64,000 nt of DNA, from positions 49,833 to 113,832 of the IMG/VR virus record IMGVR_UViG_3300009001_000006. One strand, given 5' to 3'. The notes under the pieces are model-generated. The model was not told the DNA's origin. It searched no databases and saw only the letters and a program-made list of their open reading frames with translations. This DNA is from a virus. Position 1 is the stretch's first letter. Each line of letters starts with the position of its first letter. Made by a program: the position numbers and the translations under genes. Positions 1 to 8,533 of the stretch are shown piece by piece.

Positions 1-1560
1 AACGGAAAAATTGATTTAGATATTAGTTTAGAAAATATCTGTCTAAGTTGTAATAAAACTTGGAATTTGATTTCTGAGGGTAATACAAAGGGTTGCTTTC
101 AGCTGGAATCTAGGCTCGGTCAAATGATGTCCAAAAAATTAAAACCTAATAATATTGAGCAACTTTCTGCCCTAATTAGTATTATGAGGCCGGGATGTCT
201 AGAGGCTTATCGTGATGGAAAATCGGTTAGCAATCATTATATAGACAAAAAGAATCAAGAAGAAGAAGTAGATTTCTTTCACGAGTCTTTAGAGCCGATA
301 TTAAAAACCACTTATGGAGAAATGGTTTATCAAGAACAGGCTATGCAGATATGTCAGAAAGTAGCTAATTTTGACCTTACTGAAGCTGATAGACTCAGAA
401 AAGCAATTGGTAAGAAAAAGCCAGAAGAAATGAAGAAAATCAAAAAACTTTTCATTAAAAAAACAGCCGAAACCAAAATATTATCAAAAGAAGAAGCTGA
501 TCAGGTATTCGGATGGATCGAAAAAAGTCAGAGATATAGTTTTAATAAAAGTCATGCTGTTAGTTATGCATATAACGCTTATCTATCGGCCTATATTAAA
601 GCTCATTTTCCTAAACATTTTTTTGCATCTTATCTTAAATTTGCTAAAGATAAAATAGACCCGCTCAAAGAAATACAAGAATTAATTAATAACGCCAACC
701 AAATGGGAATTGATGTGTATAAACCAAGCATATCAAAGCCAAGAGAAGAGTTTTTTATAGACGAAAATGATCACCAGATATATTTTGGTCTTACTGATAT
801 TAAGGGCGTTGGGGGATCTGTATATCAAAAAATTATAGAGATATTAAATAATATTAATCTTAAAGATATTAGTTTTGGAGAATTATATTGTAAATTTTTT
901 CAACATATTAATTCTACAGCCGTTAAAGCCCTGATTTCTGTTGGCGCTATAGACTGTTTGTCTATCTCAAGAAATAGAATGCTATTCTACTATGATTGTT
1001 TAAATAATTTAACAAGTAGAGAGTCGGGTGTTATTGAAAATATTTTTCAAAAAGAAAAAGAGATTGATAAAGCTTTAGGTTTATTGGTTGATAATACAGA
1101 AAAGAAATTGACTGCGAAAAGAAAGGATGTTATCCTATCAATTATCAACAGTATACATAAGCCACCCTACAGTCTACAGGATAGTCCAGAATGGATAGCA
1201 AGTAATGAGAGATTTTATTTGGGTATATCTTTGACTTGTCACAAAATAGATGGTTGTGATATTTATTCTGCTAATGTAGAATGTAAAGATTTACTCAAAA
1301 GTGGCTGTCCAAAACAGCCGGTTTTAGGTGCTGAAATTGTAGATATCAATGTTATAAAAACTAAAAGAGGGCTTAATCCAGGTCAAGAGATGGCTTTTGT
1401 TAAAGCAGAGGATTCTACTGGTGCTTGCGATCTGGTTATTTTCCCCGAAGAATTTAATAAATACAAGGATTTACTAATGGAAGGAAATACCCTATTATTA
1501 AAATTAGATAGATCCAAGAATAAGGATTCTTTTATAGTAAAGAAATGCTGGCAAGTGTAG
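1..1560 (+). CDS. dnaE: DNA polymerase III alpha subunit, C-terminal part (5' end outside window)
   Basis: The reading frame is open from base 1, so the gene begins upstream; 519 residues are visible. They match the second half of bacterial DnaE: 'ISEGNTKGCFQLES', 'YGEMVYQEQAMQI', 'ADRLRKAIGKKK' and 'FNKSHAVSYAYNAYL', then a helix-hairpin-helix 'FGLTDIKGVG' and a C-terminal OB-fold (about the last 90 residues). The catalytic aspartates and PHP domain of the family would lie upstream. Role: replicative DNA synthesis. The next gene is ssb, which fits a phage replication block. The TTG at 67 is an internal codon, not a start. Confidence 0.93.
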   Translation, partial: NGKIDLDISLENICLSCNKTWNLISEGNTKGCFQLESRLGQMMSKKLKPNNIEQLSALISIMRPGCLEAYRDGKSVSNHYIDKKNQEEEVDFFHESLEPILKTTYGEMVYQEQAMQICQKVANFDLTEADRLRKAIGKKKPEEMKKIKKLFIKKTAETKILSKEEADQVFGWIEKSQRYSFNKSHAVSYAYNAYLSAYIKAHFPKHFFASYLKFAKDKIDPLKEIQELINNANQMGIDVYKPSISKPREEFFIDENDHQIYFGLTDIKGVGGSVYQKIIEILNNINLKDISFGELYCKFFQHINSTAVKALISVGAIDCLSISRNRMLFYYDCLNNLTSRESGVIENIFQKEKEIDKALGLLVDNTEKKLTAKRKDVILSIINSIHKPPYSLQDSPEWIASNERFYLGISLTCHKIDGCDIYSANVECKDLLKSGCPKQPVLGAEIVDINVIKTKRGLNPGQEMAFVKAEDSTGACDLVIFPEEFNKYKDLLMEGNTLLLKLDRSKNKDSFIVKKCWQV

Positions 1561-1562
1561 AC

Positions 1563-1590
1563 TTGACTGCATCAGACAGAGTGCTATAAT
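1563..1590 (+). promoter_or_regulatory. sigma70-type promoter for ssb
   Basis: TTGACT (1563-1568), a 16-base spacer and a perfect TATAAT (1585-1590) lie just after the dnaE stop codon and 46 bases before the ssb start. The ssb gene therefore has its own promoter. Confidence 0.8.
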
Positions 1591-1636
1591 AGGTTAGATT
1601 GTTACTTAACTTTTTTGAAATGAAATAGGAGCTATT

Positions 1637-2032
1637 ATGAATTTAGTAATTTTGAGAGGCAACCTTGCTAGAGACCCAGAACTTCGTTATGTTAATCCTT
1701 CTGGGAGAGAAACAGCTGTAATTAATTTTACTGTTGCTGTATCTAGAGAATTCACCAAGAATAATGGTGAACAAGATAAGGTTACCACATTTGTTAATTG
1801 TGAAGCCTGGGATACTGGAGCAGAAGCTATCGGAAATTCCTTCAGGAAGGGAGATCTCGTTATGATCGAGGGATCATTAAGAAATGACACCTGGGAAAAA
1901 GATGGTGTTAAAAGATCCACAATGAAGGTTAGAGTTAATAATTTTGCTCGTATACAGAAGGTGTCGAAATCTTCTGGAAAGACGGCAGAGGAAAGTAAGG
2001 ATAGTAGTGAGGAACCCGCTGTAGCCTTCTAG
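1637..2032 (+). CDS. ssb: single-stranded DNA-binding protein
   Basis: 131 residues. The N-terminal OB-fold has the classic SSB opening 'MNLVILRGNLARDPELRY', followed by 'FTVAVSRE', 'FVNCEAWD' and 'KGDLVMIEGSLRNDTWEKDG'. The tail is short, acidic and ends in Phe ('EEPAVAF'), like the partner-binding tip of bacterial SSB but without the usual DDDIPF. It coats ssDNA during replication and recombination. AGGAG at 1627-1631 is well placed for this ATG. The gene stands alone between a promoter (1563) and a terminator (2053). Confidence 0.95.
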   Translation: MNLVILRGNLARDPELRYVNPSGRETAVINFTVAVSREFTKNNGEQDKVTTFVNCEAWDTGAEAIGNSFRKGDLVMIEGSLRNDTWEKDGVKRSTMKVRVNNFARIQKVSKSSGKTAEESKDSSEEPAVAF

Positions 2033-2052
2033 TTTTTTGGTTGCTGTGGTGA

Positions 2053-2091
2053 GTGCGGGAGTCTTGTTGTGGGGGCTCCCGCACATTTTTT
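2053..2091 (+). terminator. intrinsic terminator after ssb
   Basis: The arms GTGCGGGAG (2053-2061) and CTCCCGCAC (2076-2084) form a perfect 9-bp GC-rich stem, followed by ATTTTTTAT. This is a textbook rho-independent terminator. Confidence 0.92.
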
Positions 2092-2110
2092 ATCAGGATA
2101 ATAACTTCTT

Positions 2111-3733
2111 ATGCCCTCTAAAAATAAAAAACTTAAAATCTTATTTTGTACAGAGTCTGGGCATGTACACTCGGGCTACGGTAATTATACCAGATCTCTG
2201 TTAAATCGACTCTATAATAGAAACAAATATCATATTGCAGAATTCTCATGTTATAGAAGTTGTGATATACCTAAAACAGAACCGTGGAAGGTTTATCCAA
2301 ATGCAGTTGTTAAAAATGACGATAGGTATGAATCATATATTGCTAATACCACAAATCAATTTGGGCAATGGCGTTTTGATGTTGTATTAGCAGATTTTAA
2401 GCCTGATGTTGTTGTAGACTTTAGAGATATCTTCATGTCGTTGTATCAGGGAACATCGGTATTTCGTAATAAATTTCATTGGGTTTTAGCCCCAACAATC
2501 GATTCCATACCATTAAAACAAGAATGGTTATCTGCGCTCAGAAACTGCAACACATTATTAACACACACAGATTGGGCCAAAAACGAACTAAACAATATGT
2601 ACGATTTAGATGTTCGTGGGGTGGTCAAAGATTCTGTAGATACTGATATTTTTAAGCCAGAGAAACAAATTTCTGCTAGAAAAAAAACAAACATACCTCT
2701 AGATGCTTTTGTTGTTGGTAGTGTAATGAGAAACCAAAAAAGGAAACTAATACCGAATATTTTAAAAATTACACAAAAGCTAAAACATAAAAACCCAAAT
2801 AAAAAAATATATTTGTATTTACATACCAGCTATCCAGAAGGGCAGGGATGGGATATACCAAGCCTATTATTAAAATATGGTGTGCAATCTAATATTCTAT
2901 TCTCTTATAAATGCAAGCATTGTCAGTCTTGGACACCCATGACATGGCATGGCGAGGTTTGTATATGTCCAAAATGCAATCAGAAAAAATTATCTATTTG
3001 TAATGTAAATAATGGATTATCTGACGATCAACTATCTGATATATATAATTCAATGGATATATATTTACAGTATTCTATATGCGAGGGTTTTGGGATACCA
3101 CCACTAGAAGCTGCTTCTTGTGGCGTTCCGTTTATTTCTGTCAAGCACGGAGCTATGCTGGACTTAGTTAAAAGTCTGGGTGGCTATGGTGTTGATATTA
3201 AAAACGAATTCACAGAACAAGAGAGTGGAGCAGATAGAGTATATCCAGACGACGACCACTGCGTATCGCTAATTACTCAACACATGAATTTAGATATAGT
3301 GGACATGCTGTCTATGAAAAAAAATATTAGAAATAAGGTTTTGGAACAGCACTCATGGGACAAAACATGCACTAATTTTGAAAACATATTTGATAAAATC
3401 AAACCCAAAAAACATCAATGGATACCAATTCCTAAAGAACATTTCGAACAAATCAACACTAGTTTAGATGACCATCAATCAAACAGAGATTTTGTTTATA
3501 GTATGATAAATTCTATCCTAGAAGAGCCAACATTAAAAAAAGAATTTTTTGTACAACAGGTTGTCAAAGCTTTGGATAGTGGCTATATTATGAATGAGAA
3601 GGATGTGGTTGGTTTCAGCAGAAAAGATGCCGTAGATATACTCCAGATGTGGTTTAATAATAAAGTCAATCTAAACAGATTACTAGAAGATACATCTATA
3701 CTAACTAATAAAGATTTCTTAGAGTACAAATGA
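2111..3733 (+). CDS. GT4-like glycosyltransferase with zinc-ribbon insertion
   Basis: 540 residues. The GT-B fold C-terminal half is clear: the nucleotide-sugar-binding E-x7-E motif sits in 'CEGFGIPPLEAASCG', followed by 'VPFISV'. An N-terminal 'HSGYGNYTRSLLNRL' resembles the acceptor-domain start of GT4 enzymes. Between the Rossmann halves, at about residues 270-292, two CxxC/CxxxxC knuckles (CKHC and CICPKC) look like a zinc ribbon, which is unusual in this family. About 110 residues after the GT domain are unassigned. First gene of an overlapping operon with no obvious promoter in the 20 bases after the ssb terminator. The sugar and acceptor cannot be read from sequence; virion protein, DNA or cell-surface targets are all possible. 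Confidence 0.82.
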   Translation: MPSKNKKLKILFCTESGHVHSGYGNYTRSLLNRLYNRNKYHIAEFSCYRSCDIPKTEPWKVYPNAVVKNDDRYESYIANTTNQFGQWRFDVVLADFKPDVVVDFRDIFMSLYQGTSVFRNKFHWVLAPTIDSIPLKQEWLSALRNCNTLLTHTDWAKNELNNMYDLDVRGVVKDSVDTDIFKPEKQISARKKTNIPLDAFVVGSVMRNQKRKLIPNILKITQKLKHKNPNKKIYLYLHTSYPEGQGWDIPSLLLKYGVQSNILFSYKCKHCQSWTPMTWHGEVCICPKCNQKKLSICNVNNGLSDDQLSDIYNSMDIYLQYSICEGFGIPPLEAASCGVPFISVKHGAMLDLVKSLGGYGVDIKNEFTEQESGADRVYPDDDHCVSLITQHMNLDIVDMLSMKKNIRNKVLEQHSWDKTCTNFENIFDKIKPKKHQWIPIPKEHFEQINTSLDDHQSNRDFVYSMINSILEEPTLKKEFFVQQVVKALDSGYIMNEKDVVGFSRKDAVDILQMWFNNKVNLNRLLEDTSILTNKDFLEYK

Positions 3734-4836
3734 AAAATATTCTATATATAGGACCATACAGAGAAAATACTGGTCTTGGTAGATCAGCTAGAAGATATGT
3801 CGATGCTTTAGGTTATAATCTAGATATTAATTTATCTATAAGGCCGATATATTTTACCCCATATCTAGATCATGGTAATGAGGCCGGAAAAGACTATAAC
3901 GAATTTGAAGAAAATAGTAGTGCTTCCTATGATATGGTAATACAACATGGCTACCCAAATTGTTTCGAATATAGGTATGATTTTGGTGAAAATATAGGAA
4001 TAGCAGAAGTAGATACATATGGTATAGGGCATACGGGATGGATTGAGCGCATGAATATGATGGATCGCATCATAACTCCATCTAATTGGTCTAAATCCTC
4101 TATAATGGACGCAGGCTGTAACACACCGGTGCAAGTACTACCAGAACCATTTGATCTTACTAAATTTGATCAAGATTATGAGCCTATGTTTAGCGATAAG
4201 AATAATGATTTTATTTTTTATTATATCGCAAAACATCAGGACAAAAATAATATCAAAGCATTGCTCGCGGCCTTTTTATTAGAGTTTCGCAAACACGACG
4301 ATGTTAAATTAGTGATAAAAACAGATATTAATGGTTTCGATAATCAAGAGTCTGAACATATTGTGGCTTACGATATACAACAGGTAGAGAGAGCCCTTAG
4401 AATTAATGGAAAAAATATACAAGTTCCTAAGGTCATCATTGGTTATTACGAGCAAGAGTATATGTTGAGATTACATAACCAATGCGACTGCTATGTGGAT
4501 GTGTGCAGAGCTGAAGCTTTTGGTGCTTCATCAATTGAATCTATGCTTTTTGGTAATGCTACTATTGTCAATAAAGATACTGGTCCAAATACTTATATCA
4601 ATAATAAAAACGGGTGGGAAATAGACAGTATTCTAACCAATGTATATAGCAAAGACTTTTATATGGAAAATACATTTACCATATATGAAAAATGGAAAGA
4701 GCCATTTCTAGACTCCATCAGAACAAATATGAGATCGGCTTATGAGTCAACACAACAAGAAAGAAAGAACAAAATAAACAATTTTAATAAACAAATTTTT
4801 TCAGAGGAGTCTTTCACTAAGGCTTTATTTCAATGA
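3730..4836 (+). CDS. GT4-like glycosyltransferase
   Basis: 368 residues; ATG overlaps the stop of the previous gene (ATGA), implying translational coupling. The N-terminus 'ILYIGPYRENTGLGRSARRY' is a typical GT-B opening with a Gly-rich turn. The C-terminal E-x7-E motif is in 'CRAEAFGASSIESMLFG', then 'IVNKDTGPNTYI'. It lacks the zinc ribbon of its neighbour. Predicted soluble enzyme; donor and acceptor unknown. Confidence 0.83.
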   Translation: MKNILYIGPYRENTGLGRSARRYVDALGYNLDINLSIRPIYFTPYLDHGNEAGKDYNEFEENSSASYDMVIQHGYPNCFEYRYDFGENIGIAEVDTYGIGHTGWIERMNMMDRIITPSNWSKSSIMDAGCNTPVQVLPEPFDLTKFDQDYEPMFSDKNNDFIFYYIAKHQDKNNIKALLAAFLLEFRKHDDVKLVIKTDINGFDNQESEHIVAYDIQQVERALRINGKNIQVPKVIIGYYEQEYMLRLHNQCDCYVDVCRAEAFGASSIESMLFGNATIVNKDTGPNTYINNKNGWEIDSILTNVYSKDFYMENTFTIYEKWKEPFLDSIRTNMRSAYESTQQERKNKINNFNKQIFSEESFTKALFQ

Positions 4837-5291
4837 ATTCTATAACTGGTATTTTATCTAGAGAATATATTACTAGAAAAGATAAATTAAATATAGTTTG
4901 GACACCAGTGGACCGTTCTGTATTTAAAGAACAAATCAAAAAATTGGGACATAAATTACTATCTTTTGATCATTTGTATTTTGGTAAAGATTCCCCACAA
5001 CTAATTATATGTAATAATAAGGTTTTGTTCTATGAAAAATGTAAAAATATAGCCATTCAATTCCATATACCAATACTAGTAATAGACCATGATCTAAAAC
5101 CCAAAAATATTAATGATAAAGAAAAATACGAATTACCAGCAATGTATAAAATTGCATTAAGCGAAAAAATTGCACAATCATGGAATGAACCCTATCATAA
5201 AATACTTGAACCCGACCAAGTGAATAACACAGAATTATGGATTGACATCATATTTAAAACCTCAAAGAAACTTTTCCAATATTATGAGTAA
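4833..5291 (+). CDS. hypothetical protein of the glycosyltransferase operon
   Basis: 152 residues; starts in an ATGA overlap with the preceding glycosyltransferase. Alternating hydrophobic strands ('KLNIVWTPVD', 'QLIICNNKVLFY', 'IPILVIDHDLKP') suggest one Rossmann-like half-domain, as in the acceptor half of a GT-B enzyme, but no sugar-binding E-x7-E motif is present. It could be a truncated glycosyltransferase or a partner subunit. I do not recognise a family. Codon use and AT content match the neighbours. Confidence 0.7.
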   Translation: MNSITGILSREYITRKDKLNIVWTPVDRSVFKEQIKKLGHKLLSFDHLYFGKDSPQLIICNNKVLFYEKCKNIAIQFHIPILVIDHDLKPKNINDKEKYELPAMYKIALSEKIAQSWNEPYHKILEPDQVNNTELWIDIIFKTSKKLFQYYE

Positions 5292-5706
5292 ATCAGTTTT
5301 TTTTCACGTTACAGAACAAGAGCTAAGACCTTCAGAAAGCTCTTATGAAAATATATTAAAAATTAATGAATATAAAGATAATTCATTAGAATCTATAATT
5401 TTACAAGACACCTGTGATTATCTTATAAGAGAAGATGTGCCTGTTTTAATCAAAAAGATATGCGGGAAATTAATATCTGGCGGTAAACTATATATTCAAG
5501 GATCAGACTTCAAGCAGTTGTGTGTGGCTGTTACATTTGATATGATGCCGGAAACAACCATAATGAAGGTATTATATCCCGATAAAAAATCTATTCATAA
5601 TATGGGCGAAATACTAAAATATTTAAAAGACAACGATATGAGTATAGTATTAAAAAAATATATTAATATCTTTGAATATTATATAGAGGCTGTGAAGGGT
5701 GAATAA
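5284..5706 (+). CDS. class I methyltransferase-like protein, short
   Basis: 140 residues from the ATG at 5284, which overlaps the previous stop by 8 bases; an in-frame ATG at 5242 lies deeper inside the previous gene and is less likely. The stretch 'SLESIILQDTCDYLIRED' followed by 'LISGGKLYIQGSD' resembles the second half of a class I SAM-dependent methyltransferase. The Gly-rich SAM-binding motif I is not visible, so catalysis is doubtful. Confidence 0.6.
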   Translation: MSKSVFFHVTEQELRPSESSYENILKINEYKDNSLESIILQDTCDYLIREDVPVLIKKICGKLISGGKLYIQGSDFKQLCVAVTFDMMPETTIMKVLYPDKKSIHNMGEILKYLKDNDMSIVLKKYINIFEYYIEAVKGE

Positions 5707-6373
5707 AAACACTAATTTTATATTAGTTGTTGGTAATATGGATAAAAACCATATAGCCGCACAAAAGATATACAAAACCAAATTTCTAGACTATCAAATC
5801 AGTAGTATACTAAATACATATAATAGGTCTAAGGTTTTTGTTGTTGGTTCGTGGTCAGAAGATTTTAAGATGCAAAAAATACCTAGAGTTAAATATATTA
5901 AATATGACACCAATGATCTATCTAATATTGGACTAGCTATTAATAAATCTATAAAATATATTAGTAACTCTTCATTAGCTATAATGAACATAGAAATGTT
6001 TTTTGATCATAAAATTTTATCAAAATTAACAATGAAAAACAATGCTATCATAGTTAATCAAAATAATAAATTCTGCTCTAAAATAGGATGTACCATAGAA
6101 AATAATAAAGTGAGTTTTATTTTTTACGAGCTAGAAAATAAAGTATGCGAATTTGTTTATATACACAAAAATAGTCTGGATAACTTCAAACAAATTATAG
6201 AGGATAAGGTTTCTAATAATATGTATCTATTTGAGATATTAAATATACTAATTGAAAATAATATACAGCTTGATCCCTGTATTACCAATGAAAATATAGT
6301 ACATATATATAACAATAAAGACATAAATAAAATAAGAAAAACACTGAAAAGAATAAAAAATGTTCCTGTATAA
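5699..6373 (+). CDS. nucleotidyltransferase-like protein
   Basis: 224 residues from a GTG start overlapping the previous gene by 8 bases. The next ATG (5738) would remove the first beta strand 'NFILVVGN', so GTG is preferred. The layout (an initial strand, 'TKFLDYQISSILNTY', then 'SKVFVVGSW') resembles the start of sugar-phosphate nucleotidyltransferases or MobA-like enzymes. The usual GxGTRL signature is missing ('VGNMDKNH' instead), so it may be a diverged or non-catalytic relative. The setting in a sugar-modification operon supports the idea without proving it. Confidence 0.6.
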   Translation: MNKNTNFILVVGNMDKNHIAAQKIYKTKFLDYQISSILNTYNRSKVFVVGSWSEDFKMQKIPRVKYIKYDTNDLSNIGLAINKSIKYISNSSLAIMNIEMFFDHKILSKLTMKNNAIIVNQNNKFCSKIGCTIENNKVSFIFYELENKVCEFVYIHKNSLDNFKQIIEDKVSNNMYLFEILNILIENNIQLDPCITNENIVHIYNNKDINKIRKTLKRIKNVPV

Positions 6374-6695
6374 AAATAATATTAATCACCAAGACTTACA
6401 CCTAATTAATTTAGTTAGAGAGGTATCTGGCGAAGAATTTTGTATATTTACAGATCAATTCAATATACATAATAAAGAACTACCATTCTTCCATACTTTC
6501 TACCTAAACCAGCTTGTAAAAAAATATGTTTTAGTATCAAGCGACAAGGATTTAGATAATTTATTATCTATGGGATATGAAAAAGAATATATAATATTAT
6601 TGAGCGATACCAACATCTATAAACACAGGCTACACATTAATATAAATCAAGAAATAGCAGATATAAAATATCAACTACAAGAAATGGTGTCATAA
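6360..6695 (+). CDS. hypothetical protein of the glycosyltransferase operon
   Basis: 111 residues, overlapping the previous gene by 14 bases. Features visible: 'VSGEEFCIFTDQFN', 'KYVLVSSDKDLDNLLSMGY', 'YIILLSDTNIYKHRL'. The alternating strand and helix pattern suggests part of a Rossmann-like fold. No family recognised. Very AT-rich like its neighbours. Confidence 0.6.
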   Translation: MFLYKNNINHQDLHLINLVREVSGEEFCIFTDQFNIHNKELPFFHTFYLNQLVKKYVLVSSDKDLDNLLSMGYEKEYIILLSDTNIYKHRLHININQEIADIKYQLQEMVS

Positions 6696-7489
6696 TGATA
6701 AAAGAATATAATAAATTAAATGAACCACAAAAACAAAAATTAATACAAGAACTGTATGTTCAGGATAATAAAAGTTTCCAAGCTATTGCTAAAGAATATA
6801 ATACATATCCGAACAAAATACTTAGGGACGCTAAAAAATTTAATATACCTATCAAAAATAAATCACAAGCACAAAAGAATGCTTTAAAAAAGGGCGTTAT
6901 TAAGCACCCAACAAAAGGTAGGAGTAGGACACAGGACGAGAAAAATAAAATCGGACTAGGTGTCTTAAATACATGGTCTAAGGCTGATGAAAAAACAAAG
7001 AATAAAAAGAAAGATCAAGCTAAAAAACTATGGGACAAAAAAACAGAAGATGAGCGGAACCAAATGCTACAAAAAGCTAATTACGCCGTAAGGGAAAGTA
7101 GCAAAAAAGGGTCCAAGATGGAGCATTTTATTTTAAATTTTTTGGTAGATAATGGTATAAAGGTAGATTTCCATAAAGAGCAATTCTTAGTAAATACCAA
7201 ATTGCAAATAGACCTGTTTTTACCTAAGATAAACGTAGCAATAGAAGTAGATGGCCCATCGCACTTTGAGTCTGTGTGGGGAGAAGAAGTACTTCAAAGA
7301 AACATAGCTTATGATGCAAAGAAAACAGGTTTGATTATTGGTAAAGGATATAAACTAATTAGGGTAAAACAAAAAAGGGATTTCTCAAATACAAGAGCTA
7401 AAATTGTATGCGATAAAATATTGAGTGTAATTAATAATATAGAAAATAACAGCAACAAAGTTACAGAAATAGAGGACAATAATGCCTAG
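6695..7489 (+). CDS. HTH-linked Vsr/DUF559-like nuclease
   Basis: 264 residues, starting in a TAATG overlap. An N-terminal HTH-like segment ('KSFQAIAKEYNTYPNKILRD') is followed by a basic linker with a NUMOD3-like piece ('RTQDEKNKIGLGVLNTW'). The C-terminal nuclease domain has 'QIDLFLPKINVAIEVDG' and then 'PSHF', matching the D...ExxDGxxH core of Vsr/DUF559 and EDxHD-type endonucleases. Such proteins are often free-standing homing endonucleases. Here it is embedded in an operon next to a recombination gene, so a DNA-processing role is also possible. Confidence 0.75.
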   Translation: MIKEYNKLNEPQKQKLIQELYVQDNKSFQAIAKEYNTYPNKILRDAKKFNIPIKNKSQAQKNALKKGVIKHPTKGRSRTQDEKNKIGLGVLNTWSKADEKTKNKKKDQAKKLWDKKTEDERNQMLQKANYAVRESSKKGSKMEHFILNFLVDNGIKVDFHKEQFLVNTKLQIDLFLPKINVAIEVDGPSHFESVWGEEVLQRNIAYDAKKTGLIIGKGYKLIRVKQKRDFSNTRAKIVCDKILSVINNIENNSNKVTEIEDNNA

Positions 7490-8213
7490 ACCCAAAAAAA
7501 CACAAACAACAGAAACACAGACAGAAGTTAAGGAACAAGGCCAACAATATACGATATGGGATATTGAATGGACAGATTATGTGTTGTCTTTGCTCTCAGA
7601 AGATGAAAAAATTCAAGGCAATCCAACTACAGACGGTTTGAGACGGGTTTTTGAAAAAGCCTTAAACTGCGTACTAGTAGAATCAACATCTGATGTGGTG
7701 CAATCCCCCTGCCCAACCAATGAGAAAAGAGCCACTGTGGTACATTCTCTGAGCTATATTTTAAAAGATATACCCCAAGATAGCCCATTTAATACTATCA
7801 CGGTAAATGGAGCCGCAGACGTTTATTGGGGTAATTGTGACAAGGTGTTCAGGAATCATCCTGTAGCCGTAGCTGAGACTAGGGCAGAGGGTAGGGCTTT
7901 AAGAAGAGCCTTAAGGCTACGTAAAGTACTAGCTGCTGAAGAAGTAGTAGATAGTACAGAAGATGATATTGGTGCTGATAATGTGACCAAAATTACTAAT
8001 AATCAAATTAATTTTATAGACGTCATTGCCAAAAGATTAGATATAAATGTATTATCTATTATTAAAAATCTAGGTATAAATGAAGATAATGTAAAAAACA
8101 TATTGCATGAAGATGCCTTAAGGGTTATTAGAGAGTTATCTTCGTATCAACAAAAAGTAGATGATATACCAGAAGATATTAAAGGTTACGTCAACAACTG
8201 GAGCTTATTATGA
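7482..8213 (+). CDS. probable single-strand annealing recombination protein
   Basis: 243 residues, overlapping the nuclease gene by 8 bases. The core 'GAADVYWGNCDKVF' and 'AVAETRAEGRALRRALRL' resembles phage annealing proteins of the Erf/Rad52-like groups, where an 'AeTRAxxRALR' helix is typical. The C-terminal 'ITNNQINFIDVIAKRLDI' resembles the small helical tail domain often found on these proteins. Expected role: pairing of complementary ssDNA in phage recombination. The assignment is by motif only. Confidence 0.55.
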   Translation: MPRPKKTQTTETQTEVKEQGQQYTIWDIEWTDYVLSLLSEDEKIQGNPTTDGLRRVFEKALNCVLVESTSDVVQSPCPTNEKRATVVHSLSYILKDIPQDSPFNTITVNGAADVYWGNCDKVFRNHPVAVAETRAEGRALRRALRLRKVLAAEEVVDSTEDDIGADNVTKITNNQINFIDVIAKRLDINVLSIIKNLGINEDNVKNILHEDALRVIRELSSYQQKVDDIPEDIKGYVNNWSLL

Positions 8214-8533
8214 AAGTCAAGTATCGAGCAAATGAAAAATTGGAATTTGAGGTAGAAGGTTCTGGGCAAAAAGAGCTTTTTAAAGAACTATCTGCTATTC
8301 AGGAAATTTTTGGTGAAGAACAATGCGGTATGTGTAAGAGCCCTAATATCAAATTTGGTGTTAGAAGTGTAGAAGGTAATGATTATTTTGAAATGAAATG
8401 CTCTAAATGCGGAGCTACACTATCGTTTGGTCAGCACAAGAAGGGCGGAACTCTTTTCCCGAAAAGGAAAGATAATGAAAACAATGAATACCTACCAAAT
8501 AACGGTTGGTATAAGTGGCAAGGTAAAAACTAA
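8210..8533 (+). CDS. zinc-ribbon phage protein
   Basis: 107 residues; ATGA overlap with the annealing protein gene. Four cysteines in two knuckles (CGMC and CSKC, about residues 39-65) form a zinc ribbon, followed by 'GATLSFGQHKKGGTLFPKR' and a C-terminal 'NNGWYKW'. Probably nucleic-acid binding, working with the upstream recombination protein. Its stop codon abuts the stop codon of the convergent tail gene at 8534, with no spacer. Confidence 0.72.
   Translation: MKVKYRANEKLEFEVEGSGQKELFKELSAIQEIFGEEQCGMCKSPNIKFGVRSVEGNDYFEMKCSKCGATLSFGQHKKGGTLFPKRKDNENNEYLPNNGWYKWQGKN

Noticed and set aside
2111-6695. DNA hypermodification pathway
   Set aside because: Glycosyltransferases alone do not show DNA as the target; no nucleotide hydroxymethylase or thymidylate-synthase-like gene is in the window.
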